Origin: Streptomyces xiamenensis
GTDB lineage: Bacteria; Actinomycetota; Actinomycetes; Streptomycetales; Streptomycetaceae
NCBI RefSeq assembly: GCF_000993785.3
Contig: NZ_CP009922.3
Location: 1,054,001-1,118,000, forward strand
Length of the DNA stretch: 64,000 bases
Direction: 5' to 3'
Positions 18,029 through 26,052 of this stretch are shown piece after piece; the stretch's first letter is position 1, and each line of letters starts with the position of its first letter. The notes under the pieces were generated by a model that saw only the letters and a list, made by a program, of their open reading frames with translations, made no database searches and was not told the DNA's origin. The translations under genes were made by a program, and so were the position numbers.

Positions 18029-20008
18029 ATGGCTTTCCGAGCCGCAACCGTCCGAAGATCCACCCGCACCCTGGCCGTCGCCGGGCTGGCCGCCCTGGCC
18101 ACCGCCGCGTCGCTGCTGACCGCCCCGGCGGGCACCGCGGCGCCCGCGGGCCGCCCCTCCCCCGCGCCGGTCCGCGCGATGGAGCAGCTGGACCGCGCTC
18201 CGGTGGCCGTGCTCACCGAGGACGGCGTGTACGTGGGCTGGCGGATGCTGGGCCTGGACCCGGACCACATCTCCTTCCACGTCTACCGGGACGGCGAGCG
18301 CATCACCCGGCAGCCGGTGCGCGGCGCCACCAACTACACCGATCCGCAGGGCACCGCGGACTCCCGCTACCAGGTCGCCGTCGTGCAGGGCGGCAACGGC
18401 CCGCGCGGGGAGCGCACCGAGGAGTTCGGCGTCTGGTCGCAGCAGTACCGCGACATCCCGGTCAGCCGCCCGGCCGGCGGGACGACTCCGGACGGCGTGG
18501 AGTACACGTACCACCTGGGCGACGCGAGCATCGGCGACCTCGACGGCGACGGCCGGTACGAGATCGTCCAGCTGTGGTCGCCGAGCAACGCCAAGGACAA
18601 CTCCCACTCCGGGTACACCGGCAATGTCTACATCGACGCCTACACCCTGGACGGCGAGCAGTTGTGGCGCATCGACCTGGGCCGCAACATCCGGGCCGGG
18701 GCGCACTACACCCAGCTGATGGTCTACGACCTGGACGGTGACGGGAAGGCGGAGGTCGCGGTCAAGACGGCGGACGGCACCGTCGACGGCACCGGTACGG
18801 TGCTCGGCGATCCGGCGGCCGACCACCGCAACTCCGGCGGCTACATCCTGTCCGGACCCGAGTTCCTGACCGTCTTCGACGGCGAGAGCGGCGCGGCCGT
18901 GGAGACCGTGGACTACGCGCCGGGGCGCGGCAATGTCGCCGAGTGGGGAGATGGCTACGGCAACCGCGTGGACCGCTTCCTGGCCGGGGTGGCCTACCTG
19001 GACGGCGAGCGCCCCAGTGTGGTCTTCGCGCGCGGCTATTACACCCGTACGGTGCTGGTGGCCTACGACTACCGGAACGGCGCCCTCACCGAGCGCTGGA
19101 CGTTCGACTCGAAGGAGTGGGGCCGCCAGTACGAGGGGCAGGGCAGCCACAGCCTGTCGGTGGCGGACGTGGACGGCGACGGCCGGGACGAGATCGTCTA
19201 CGGCCAGCTGACGATCGACGACGACGGCACCCCGCTGTACAACACCACGCTCGGGCACGGCGACGCGCTGCACGTGGGCGACTTCGACCCCTCCCGGCCG
19301 GGCCTGGAGGTGTTCGCCGCGCACGAGAGCATGTCGGCGTCCGGCAACCGGGGCGCGACGCTCCGGGACGCGGCGAGCGGCGAGATCCTGTACGACATGC
19401 CGGCCACCCGGGACATCGGCCGGGGCGCGGTGGGCGACATCGACCCGACCCATCCGGGTGCGGAGGGCTGGGCGGTGACCGCCACCGGGGCATGGAACTC
19501 GCGCGAGGGACAGTTGCGCGCCGCGGACGGCACCCTGATCGGCACGGACATCCCGTCGGCCAACTTCATGATCTGGTGGGACGGCGATCCGCTGCGGGAG
19601 ATCCTGGACCACACCTTCGACGAGGCGAACGACCCGGCCGGTGTGCCGTTCATCGCCAAGTGGGACTGGGAGAACCAGGAGCAGGTGGAGATCTTCCACC
19701 CGCAGGGCGTCTACTCCAACAACTGGACCAAGGGCACGCCGGTGATCCAGGCGGACCTGTACGGGGACTGGCGCGAGGAGGTCGTCTACCGGACCCAGGA
19801 CGACTCCGCGCTGCGGGTGTTCACCACGGTGGAGGAGACGGATCTGCGGCTGCGCACGCTCATGCACGACCCGCAGTACCGGCTGGCGATCGCGTGGCAG
19901 AACGTCGCGTACAACCAGCCGCCCCATCCTTCCTTCTTCATCGGGGACGGGATGAGCCGGCCCTCGAAGCCGCGGATCCAGTACGTGGCGGCGCCGAAGG
20001 CCCACTGA
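18029..20008 (+). CDS. Secreted rhamnogalacturonan lyase (PL11)
   Basis: Cuts the rhamnose-galacturonate backbone of rhamnogalacturonan I by beta-elimination outside the cell. The protein has 659 residues, normal for polysaccharide lyase family 11 (relatives of Bacillus YesW/YesX). A signal peptide covers about residues 1-38 (basic start, LAVAGLAALATAASLL, then an Ala-rich cut region). The N-terminal beta domain (GVYVGWRMLGLDPDHISFHVY) is followed by an eight-bladed propeller with calcium loops DLDGDGR, DLDGDGK and DVDGDGRDE. GSHSLSVADVDGDG and YSNNWTKGTPV are family-typical. AAGGAG precedes the ATG. A strong terminator follows. Confidence 0.92.
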   Translation: MAFRAATVRRSTRTLAVAGLAALATAASLLTAPAGTAAPAGRPSPAPVRAMEQLDRAPVAVLTEDGVYVGWRMLGLDPDHISFHVYRDGERITRQPVRGATNYTDPQGTADSRYQVAVVQGGNGPRGERTEEFGVWSQQYRDIPVSRPAGGTTPDGVEYTYHLGDASIGDLDGDGRYEIVQLWSPSNAKDNSHSGYTGNVYIDAYTLDGEQLWRIDLGRNIRAGAHYTQLMVYDLDGDGKAEVAVKTADGTVDGTGTVLGDPAADHRNSGGYILSGPEFLTVFDGESGAAVETVDYAPGRGNVAEWGDGYGNRVDRFLAGVAYLDGERPSVVFARGYYTRTVLVAYDYRNGALTERWTFDSKEWGRQYEGQGSHSLSVADVDGDGRDEIVYGQLTIDDDGTPLYNTTLGHGDALHVGDFDPSRPGLEVFAAHESMSASGNRGATLRDAASGEILYDMPATRDIGRGAVGDIDPTHPGAEGWAVTATGAWNSREGQLRAADGTLIGTDIPSANFMIWWDGDPLREILDHTFDEANDPAGVPFIAKWDWENQEQVEIFHPQGVYSNNWTKGTPVIQADLYGDWREEVVYRTQDDSALRVFTTVEETDLRLRTLMHDPQYRLAIAWQNVAYNQPPHPSFFIGDGMSRPSKPRIQYVAAPKAH

Positions 20009-20093
20009 CCGGGCGAACCTCGATCCCCATAACAGCGCAGGTCAGCGCATGAATCACCAGGACCGAACATAGTTCGACCACGGTCCGAAAGCG

Positions 20094-20122
20094 CCGGGCG
20101 GCCCGATCAACGGGCCGCCCGG
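20094..20122 (+). terminator. Terminator after the lyase gene
   Basis: Perfect 12-bp stem CCGGGCGGCCCG / CGGGCCGCCCGG with loop ATCAA, 86 bp past the lyase stop. It separates the secreted-enzyme unit from the importer unit. Confidence 0.7.
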
Positions 20123-20206
20123 CCGTGTTCGTACCCCGCCGACGTGACGTCGGCGTTTCCGAAAAGTTATCCGCCGCCCGGTTGCCGGAGCAGGCCCCGG
20201 CGGTAT

Positions 20207-20218
20207 TGTAACGATTCA
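20207..20218. promoter_or_regulatory. LacI-type operator candidate 3, before importer
   Basis: TGTAACGATTCA shares its right half, CGATTCA, with the palindrome at 16261-16272 and has the same spacing around a central CG. It lies 94 bp before the importer start and about 42 bp ahead of a TTGACA -35-like hexamer (20260-20265). Confidence 0.45.
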
Positions 20219-20311
20219 CTTCGGGTGTCACCGGGGGCCGGTAAGGCGATCAGAAGCCATTGACACCTCCCGTGGAGTGCCGTTGTGCATAACGGAGCAA
20301 GGAGGCTCTAC

Positions 20312-21616
20312 ATGTCATTCAAGAAGACCGCGCTGCGTGGTCTCGCGATCGCCGCAGCCGGATCTCTGGCCCTTACGGCGTGCGGCTCCGATGGCGGCAG
20401 TAGTGACGGAGGGAATGTCACCCTCAAGTTCACCTGGTGGGGCGGCGACGAGCGGGCCTCCCGTTATGAGCAGGCCATCGATCTGTTCGAGGACCAGAAC
20501 CCGGGCATCAAGGTCCAGACGTCTTTCGCCGCGTTCCCCGACTACTGGACGCAGCGCTCCACGGACGCCACCTCCGGTGAACTCCCGGACGTCTTCCAGA
20601 TGGACGCCTCCAGGCTTCTGGAGTACGCGGGCTCGGGCCTGCTGCTCGGTTTCGACGACTACGCCGGCAATCAGCTGGACACCTCGCAGATCGACGCCGA
20701 ACTCCTCAGCTCCGGCGAGGCCAATGGCGAGCTGGTGGCCATCCCCACCGGCACCAATACCCTCACCCTGATGTACAACCCGGATCTCATCGAGGAACTC
20801 GGCCTGGAGATACCGGACTGGGACTACACCTGGGACGAGTACTTCGCTTTCCTCTCCGAGGTGAGCGCGGCCGGCGCGGACCACAGCCCGCGCGTGTACG
20901 GCGCCAACGACCCGACCATGGTGTGGTGGCTGTTCATGCAGCACCTGGTGCAGCAGGGCATCGAGCCGTTCAGCGAGACCGGTGAACTGAACTTCACCGA
21001 GGACGACATGCGGGAATTCATCGACAGCGCGGCCTCCCTGCGCTCTCCCGACAACCAGATCTTCCCCGCCGAGCGGGTCGAACAGCTGGACCCGCTGGGC
21101 GGGTTCACCAACGGCGAGGCCGTGATGGAGTTCCACTGGGACAACTTCATCCACAACTACTCGCACGACCTCGACAGCGACAACGTCCAGCTGATGCCGG
21201 TGCCCAGCGGTGCCGACGGCCAGAAGCACATGTTCTTCAAGCCGACCATGCAGCTGAGCATGGGCGCCAACACCAAGCACCCCGAAGAGGCGGCCCTGCT
21301 GGTCGACTTCCTCATCAACTCCCCCGAGGCCGGCGCCATCATCGGCACCGACCTGGGCGTGCCGGCCTCTGCCGAGCGGCTCGACGCCCTGGAGATCGAG
21401 CCGGGCAGCCTGAACGAGCGGGTCATCGAGTACCAGCAGAAGGCCCGTGACGAGGGCTACATGACGGCCACGGTGCCGTTCCAGCCCGAGGGCTTCGGCG
21501 CGGTGGAGACCGAGTACGTCGAGGTGCTGGCCAAGGAGTTCGACTTCCGCCAGATCGACACCGACGCCTTCGTCCAGCGCTGGTTCTCCGAGGCGGGCAA
21601 CCACCTCGTCCGCTGA
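20312..21616 (+). CDS. Sugar ABC importer, substrate-binding lipoprotein
   Basis: Extracellular solute-binding protein (family 1 type) that likely captures unsaturated rhamnogalacturonan fragments made by the lyase. The protein has 434 residues. The start at 20312 has an AAGGAGG site; the in-frame ATG 27 bp earlier is rejected. The lipobox is LTAC with the lipidated Cys24, followed by a Ser/Gly-rich linker. FTWWGGDERASRYEQAIDLFE is the family start of the mature domain, and TNTLTLMYNPDL a typical binding-site strand. The substrate is inferred from the neighbours. It is followed by two permease genes; no ATPase is present, as usual where a shared MsiK-type ATPase serves several importers. Confidence 0.88.
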   Translation: MSFKKTALRGLAIAAAGSLALTACGSDGGSSDGGNVTLKFTWWGGDERASRYEQAIDLFEDQNPGIKVQTSFAAFPDYWTQRSTDATSGELPDVFQMDASRLLEYAGSGLLLGFDDYAGNQLDTSQIDAELLSSGEANGELVAIPTGTNTLTLMYNPDLIEELGLEIPDWDYTWDEYFAFLSEVSAAGADHSPRVYGANDPTMVWWLFMQHLVQQGIEPFSETGELNFTEDDMREFIDSAASLRSPDNQIFPAERVEQLDPLGGFTNGEAVMEFHWDNFIHNYSHDLDSDNVQLMPVPSGADGQKHMFFKPTMQLSMGANTKHPEEAALLVDFLINSPEAGAIIGTDLGVPASAERLDALEIEPGSLNERVIEYQQKARDEGYMTATVPFQPEGFGAVETEYVEVLAKEFDFRQIDTDAFVQRWFSEAGNHLVR

Positions 21617-21665
21617 CCGGTATCCCCGGAGTCCCCTCACAGACGCACCGAACGGATGATTCCTC

Positions 21666-22628
21666 GTGTCACTCACGCATGAGGCGTCCCGGGAATCGGC
21701 GAACAGCACCCCCGCCCGGCGACCGCGCAATGGGCGCCCGCCGCGGCGGGGTGCTGAGACCCGGGCCGGCTACGCCTTCCTCGCCCCCTGGCTGCTGGGC
21801 TTCATCACCCTGACAGCCGGCCCGATGATCGCCTCGCTCTACCTCTCCTTCACCAACTTCCACCCGATCCGGGACTGGGGCTGGGTCGGCTTCGACAACT
21901 TCACCCGGCTCTTCGACGACCCGCGCTTCATGGACTCGGTGCAGGTCACCGGCCTGTACGCGGTCGTCGGCACCCCGATCAAGCTGGCCGCCGCGCTGGG
22001 CGTGGCGATGCTGCTGAACAACCGGCGGCGCGGCCAGGGCACCTACCGCTCGCTCTTCTACGCGCCGTCGCTGATCGGCGCCAGTGTCTCCATCGCCATC
22101 ATCTGGAAGGCGATGTTCAACGACCAGGGCATCGTGGACGAGATCGGCCAGTTCTTCGGGATGAAGCCCGGCGGCTGGGTCGGCAACCCGGACATGACGC
22201 TGCCGATGATGATCCTGCTGGCGGTGTGGCAGTTCGGTGCCCCGATGGTGATCTTCCTGGCGGGTCTGAAGCAGATCCCGAACGAGCTGTACGAGGCCGC
22301 CGAGGTGGACGGCGCCGGTCCGCTGCGCAAGTTCTTCCGGATCACGCTGCCGATGCTCTCGCCGGTGCTGTTCTTCAACCTGGTGCTGGAGACCATCAAC
22401 TCCTTCCAGGTCTTCGCCTCCGCCTTCATCATCTCCGGTGGCAAGGGCGGTCCCGCGAACTCGACGCTGTTCTACACGCTGTATCTCTACCAGCGCGGCT
22501 TCGGCCAGGGGCAGCTCGGTTACGCGGCCGCGATGGCGTGGCTGCTGGTGATCGTCGTCGGCATCATCACGCTGATCTTCTTCAAGACCTCGAAATACTG
22601 GGTGCACTACGGCGGGGAGACACGATGA
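21666..22628 (+). CDS. Sugar ABC importer, permease 1
   Basis: A 320-residue MalF/UgpA-type inner-membrane subunit. A basic, Pro/Arg-rich N-terminus (1-33) precedes six membrane segments. The EAA loop that contacts the ATPase reads EAAEVDGAGPLRKFFRITLP from residue 210. The start is a GTG at 21666. The stop overlaps the second permease by 4 bp. Substrate by context: rhamnogalacturonan oligosaccharides. Confidence 0.9.
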   Translation: MSLTHEASRESANSTPARRPRNGRPPRRGAETRAGYAFLAPWLLGFITLTAGPMIASLYLSFTNFHPIRDWGWVGFDNFTRLFDDPRFMDSVQVTGLYAVVGTPIKLAAALGVAMLLNNRRRGQGTYRSLFYAPSLIGASVSIAIIWKAMFNDQGIVDEIGQFFGMKPGGWVGNPDMTLPMMILLAVWQFGAPMVIFLAGLKQIPNELYEAAEVDGAGPLRKFFRITLPMLSPVLFFNLVLETINSFQVFASAFIISGGKGGPANSTLFYTLYLYQRGFGQGQLGYAAAMAWLLVIVVGIITLIFFKTSKYWVHYGGETR

Positions 22629-23566
22629 GCAACACCACTCCCACCCTCACCGGGGAAACACCCCCACCCGCACCGTCCGCCGCCGAAACCCGTTCCGTGG
22701 AGGCACAGGCGGCCCGGCGGAAGGCGAAACTGCGCGGCGGTGGAAAGACCGTACTGTTCCACGGGATCACCTGGGCGCTGGGCATCGTGATGCTCTACCC
22801 CGGGGTATGGATGCTGCTGTCCTCGTTCCGGCCGTCGAATCAGATCATCGGCGAGGTCGGGCTGATTCCGCGGGAAACCACCCTGGGCAACTTCACCCGT
22901 GCTTTCGAGGGCATCGGCGGGGTTTCCTTCTGGACCTTCTTCAGCAATTCGATGATTCTCGGCATCGGTTCGGTGGTGGGTGTCTGCCTGTCCTGTTCGG
23001 TGGCCGCCTACGCCTTCGCCCGCATCGAATTCCCGGGCCGGAAGCTGTACTTCGGCCTGATGATCGGCACGCTGCTGCTGCCGTTCCACGTGGTGATCAT
23101 TCCGCAGTTCATCATGTTCAACGAACTGGGCTGGACGGATTCCTACATCCCGCTGCTGATCGGCAAATTCCTGGCGGCCGAGGCGTTCTTCGTCTTCCTC
23201 ATGGTGCAGTTCATGCGCGGGGTGCCGCGCGAGCTGGACGAGTCGGCGCGCATCGACGGCGCCGGCCACGGCCGGATCTACTGGTTCATCATGCTGCCGC
23301 TGATGCGGCCGGTGCTGGCCACCGCCTCGATCTTCGCCTTCATCTGGAGCTGGAACGACTTTCTGGCCCCGCTGATCTATCTGCGCAGCCCGGACAAGTA
23401 CCCGCTGCCGCTGATGCTGCGCCAGTTCTCCGACCAGACCTCGGTCTCGGACTACGGCGCCCAGATGGCGGCGGCGGTCTTGGCCCTTGCCCCGGTCATC
23501 ATCTTCTTCATGCTCTTCCAGCGCTATATCGTCGACGGTGTGGCGACCTCGGGTCTGAAGGGCTGA
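22625..23566 (+). CDS. Sugar ABC importer, permease 2
   Basis: A 313-residue MalG/UgpE-type subunit. After a Pro/Thr-rich N-terminus (1-40) come six membrane segments. The EAA-like loop reads ELDESARIDGAGHGRIYWFI near residue 206. The ATG at 22625 overlaps the first permease stop (ATGA), so the pair is translationally coupled. The long in-frame reading that begins upstream at 22226 is a shadow of the first permease. YesL follows by 6 bp. Confidence 0.9.
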   Translation: MSNTTPTLTGETPPPAPSAAETRSVEAQAARRKAKLRGGGKTVLFHGITWALGIVMLYPGVWMLLSSFRPSNQIIGEVGLIPRETTLGNFTRAFEGIGGVSFWTFFSNSMILGIGSVVGVCLSCSVAAYAFARIEFPGRKLYFGLMIGTLLLPFHVVIIPQFIMFNELGWTDSYIPLLIGKFLAAEAFFVFLMVQFMRGVPRELDESARIDGAGHGRIYWFIMLPLMRPVLATASIFAFIWSWNDFLAPLIYLRSPDKYPLPLMLRQFSDQTSVSDYGAQMAAAVLALAPVIIFFMLFQRYIVDGVATSGLKG

Positions 23567-23572
23567 TCGGGC

Positions 23573-24214
23573 ATGGCGAGCAGAGCCGGCGCGGGCGGCG
23601 GTGTCAGGGCGGGTCTCACGCTGTTCGGCGAGGTGGTGATCACCGGCGTGCTGGTGGCCGTCCTGGCCGCCCCGCTGATCACCGCCCTGCCGGCGCTGGC
23701 GGCCGGCATCGCCCACCTGCGGCGCCAGCTGACCGGCGACAGCGTACGGATGGCGGACGTCTGGGCGGACTTCACCGCCGCCTGTCGCGCCCTGTGGCCA
23801 CTGGCGCTGGCCTTCCCGGCCGCCGCTCTGCTGCTGCTGTGGAATCTGTCGCTGGCCGAGACGGGGCTGCTGCCCGGTGGGGCCGCGGTCCGGCTGGTGT
23901 CGATGACGGCGCTGGCGGTGTGGGCGGTGCTGCTGCTGCGCACCGCCGCGGCGTGGCACCGGGACGCCACCGCGGGCCGCGCCGTCCGCGAGGCGGCGGT
24001 GGCCGCCCGGGAGGATCTCGCCGGCTCGCTGCTGCTGGCCCTGGCCGCCGTGATGTGCGTGGTCTTCGTGTGGATGCTGCTCCCGATGGTCCTGCTGGCG
24101 GGCGGGCTGCTGGCCCTGGCCGCCCTGGCGGTGCAGTACCGCTTCGCGGGGAAGGCGGCGGCGAACGGCGCGGAGAGCGCCGAGGAGCCCGAGGGCCTTT
24201 CCACCACCCGCTGA
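23573..24214 (+). CDS. YesL family (DUF624) membrane protein
   Basis: A 213-residue protein with four or five membrane segments (about 13-43, 78-98, 105-122, 146-180). It matches the YesL/DUF624 family, named for a gene of the Bacillus subtilis yes rhamnogalacturonan cluster, where it also stands beside the oligosaccharide importer. VLAAPLITALPALAAGIAHL is the family-like N-terminal helix and loop. Its role is unknown; it may help importer assembly or transport. It starts 6 bp after the second permease. Confidence 0.8.
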   Translation: MASRAGAGGGVRAGLTLFGEVVITGVLVAVLAAPLITALPALAAGIAHLRRQLTGDSVRMADVWADFTAACRALWPLALAFPAAALLLLWNLSLAETGLLPGGAAVRLVSMTALAVWAVLLLRTAAAWHRDATAGRAVREAAVAAREDLAGSLLLALAAVMCVVFVWMLLPMVLLAGGLLALAALAVQYRFAGKAAANGAESAEEPEGLSTTR

Positions 24215-24716
24215 GCGGCCCCGGCCTCCGTGCGGCGGCGCCTCCCACCGGTCGAGGTGCGGACGACCGGGGGCACCACGCGCACGCCGCCCGGCCGCCG
24301 CACCTCTGGCCGCTCCGCGTGAAACGCCGTGCGGCCCGCCCTCACCCTTCGCCGTCTGTCGCATCCCGGGGGCGAGCGACCGAGGCACAGCACGCCGGGA
24401 TGGGTCCCGCCGGCCCCGGGCTGCGCCGTCGGCGCCGTCGGGCCTCTGGGCAACGGCGCCTGCCCGCCGGTCGCGCGGCCCGGATGTGGTGGTGAGTGTC
24501 CACGGCGGCACCCCCACCAGTTCGGCGAGCGAGGTGACCGAGCGGCCCGGCCACGAGCACTTCAGCGCCCTGTGACAGCTTCTGAGCATGCGTCACGGCT
24601 GCCGGTCATGTGTCGCAGAAACGGCGAGTCCGCAGTTCTTGACCACCTTGGCGGCTTGACTCGCTTTTAGCTAACCGCTATCTATTGAACATCGCAGAGA
24701 AGGGGGAAGCAGCCCG
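24215..24716. other. 502-bp region between importer and padR
   Basis: No convincing gene. Frames on both strands translate to Arg/Pro-rich chance sequence. One plus-strand stretch ending at about 24574 (codons reading EVTERPGHEHFSAL then stop) looks more protein-like and could be the tail of a lost gene, but I cannot assign it. The last 60 bp carry the padR promoter and the inverted repeat at 24668-24684. I see no clear terminator after the YesL gene. Confidence 0.4.
24668..24684. promoter_or_regulatory. Candidate PadR operator
   Basis: Inverted repeat TAGCTA-N5-TATCTA (one mismatch between arms) in a short AT-rich patch 32 bp before the padR start, overlapping where a -10 element would sit. 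PadR-type regulators commonly repress their own operon from such sites. Confidence 0.45.
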
Positions 24717-25259
24717 GTGCAGGACGTGGTGCTGGCGCTTCTGGTCAAGGAGCCTTCGCACGGATACGACCTGCGCGGGCGGCTGCTCGCCGCGCTCGGG
24801 CCGCTCGGCGAGACACTCAATGCCGGGCAGGTGTACGTCACGCTCGCCCGGCTGGAGAAGGCGGGTCTGGTCGTACAAGAACGCGAGGACGCGTCCGCGC
24901 GTGGCCCGCGACGCAAGGTGTACGCGCTGTCCGGCGCCGGACGGGAGCGGGTGGCCGAGTGGCTGGCCGAGCCCGCCGGGCCCAAGGCGGACGTGGCGGA
25001 GTTCCATCTGAAGCTGGTGGCCGCCGCCGAGTCGGGCATGGCGGAGCCACTCGCGCTCGTCGAGGCCCGGCGCCGCGAGCTCAGGCGCAGCCTCGCCGAG
25101 GCTCAGCACGCCGTCCTCACTCACGGCACGGACTGCGAGCCCGGGCTGCTGCTGGAGGGCGTCGCACTCCGGTTGCAGGCCGATCTGTGCTGGTTGGAGG
25201 CGTGCGAGCGGACCTGGGCAACCCTCACCCCGTACAGGAAAGACGGAGGAAACGGATGA
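24717..25259 (+). CDS. PadR family regulator
   Basis: A 180-residue transcription factor with the PadR winged helix at the N-terminus (LALLVKEPSHGYDLRGRLLA, then GQVYVTLARLEKAGLVV) and a helical C-terminal dimerisation region. The GTG at 24717 follows an AAGGGGGAAG site. PadR members usually repress a neighbouring transporter and respond to a small molecule. Its stop overlaps the ABC ATPase start by 4 bp (ATGA), so it is co-expressed with, and probably controls, the FtsX-type ABC system. The operator at 24668-24684 suggests autorepression. Confidence 0.88.
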   Translation: MQDVVLALLVKEPSHGYDLRGRLLAALGPLGETLNAGQVYVTLARLEKAGLVVQEREDASARGPRRKVYALSGAGRERVAEWLAEPAGPKADVAEFHLKLVAAAESGMAEPLALVEARRRELRRSLAEAQHAVLTHGTDCEPGLLLEGVALRLQADLCWLEACERTWATLTPYRKDGGNG

Positions 25260-26050
25260 CGACGCGAGGCGGACGGAGGGGCAGAGGGCTGTACCGGCGC
25301 GGCGACTTCGGGACCGTGACGGCGGATCCGGTGCTGCGGGCCGTCGGCCTGACCCGGGTCCACGGGCACGGTGACAACGCGATCACGGCCGTCGATGGGG
25401 TCGACCTCGACATACCCACCGGGCAGATGCTGGCCGTGACCGGTCCCAGTGGCTGCGGCAAGTCGACTCTGCTGCGTCTGCTGGGCGGCCTCGACCGACC
25501 CGACGAGGGTGAGGTGTGGCTCGGTGGGCGGCGCATCGATCTGCTCGGCGAGCGCGCGCTCGCTCGGCTGCGGCGCCGCACCGTCGGCTTCGTGCACCAG
25601 GACTTCCAGCTGATGGACGAACTGACCGCGGCCGAGAACGTCGAACTGCCCGCGCTGCTCGCCGGTGACGCACCGCGCACCGCCCGCGGTCGCGCCGCCG
25701 CCCTTCTCGACCGTGTCGGGATGGCCGACCGGGACCGGCACCTGCCCTCCGAGTTGTCCGGGGGTCAGCGGCAGCGTGTCGCCATCGCCCGTGCCCTGGT
25801 CAACACACCTCTCGTGGTTTTCGCCGACGAGCCCACCGGGAACCTCGACACCGCCGCGACCCACGACATCCTGCGCCTCTTCGCCGACCTGCGGGCCGCT
25901 GGGCAGACCCTCGTACTCGTCACCCATGACGAACGCGTGGCCGCCACCGCGGACCGGGTCGTTTCCCTTCGCGACGGGGTGTCGGCCGGGGACACTCCCC
26001 TGGTTGTGGGCGGCTCGCGGCTCGGCGGGCTTCTCGGCTGGGAGAGGTGA
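25256..26050 (+). CDS. ABC transporter ATPase, LolD/MacB type
   Basis: A 264-residue nucleotide-binding subunit. Walker A is GPSGCGKST (63-71), signature LSGGQ (167-171), Walker B LVVFADEPTG (186-195) and the switch His in VTHDE. EGEVWLGGRRIDLL and the FVHQDFQLMDELTAAENV stretch place it with the LolD/MacB group that pairs with FtsX-type permeases. Such systems are mechanotransmitters or export peptides, antibiotics or lipoproteins; the substrate is unknown. The ATG overlaps the padR stop. The permease gene follows at once. Confidence 0.9.
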   Translation: MTTRGGRRGRGLYRRGDFGTVTADPVLRAVGLTRVHGHGDNAITAVDGVDLDIPTGQMLAVTGPSGCGKSTLLRLLGGLDRPDEGEVWLGGRRIDLLGERALARLRRRTVGFVHQDFQLMDELTAAENVELPALLAGDAPRTARGRAAALLDRVGMADRDRHLPSELSGGQRQRVAIARALVNTPLVVFADEPTGNLDTAATHDILRLFADLRAAGQTLVLVTHDERVAATADRVVSLRDGVSAGDTPLVVGGSRLGGLLGWER

Positions 26051-26052
26051 CC

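Noticed and set aside
22607..24589. A 660-codon minus-strand open frame across the sugar permease and YesL genes
   Set aside because: It is antisense to three well-supported genes, Arg/Gln/His-rich without domains, and arises from high GC3 in the opposite frame.
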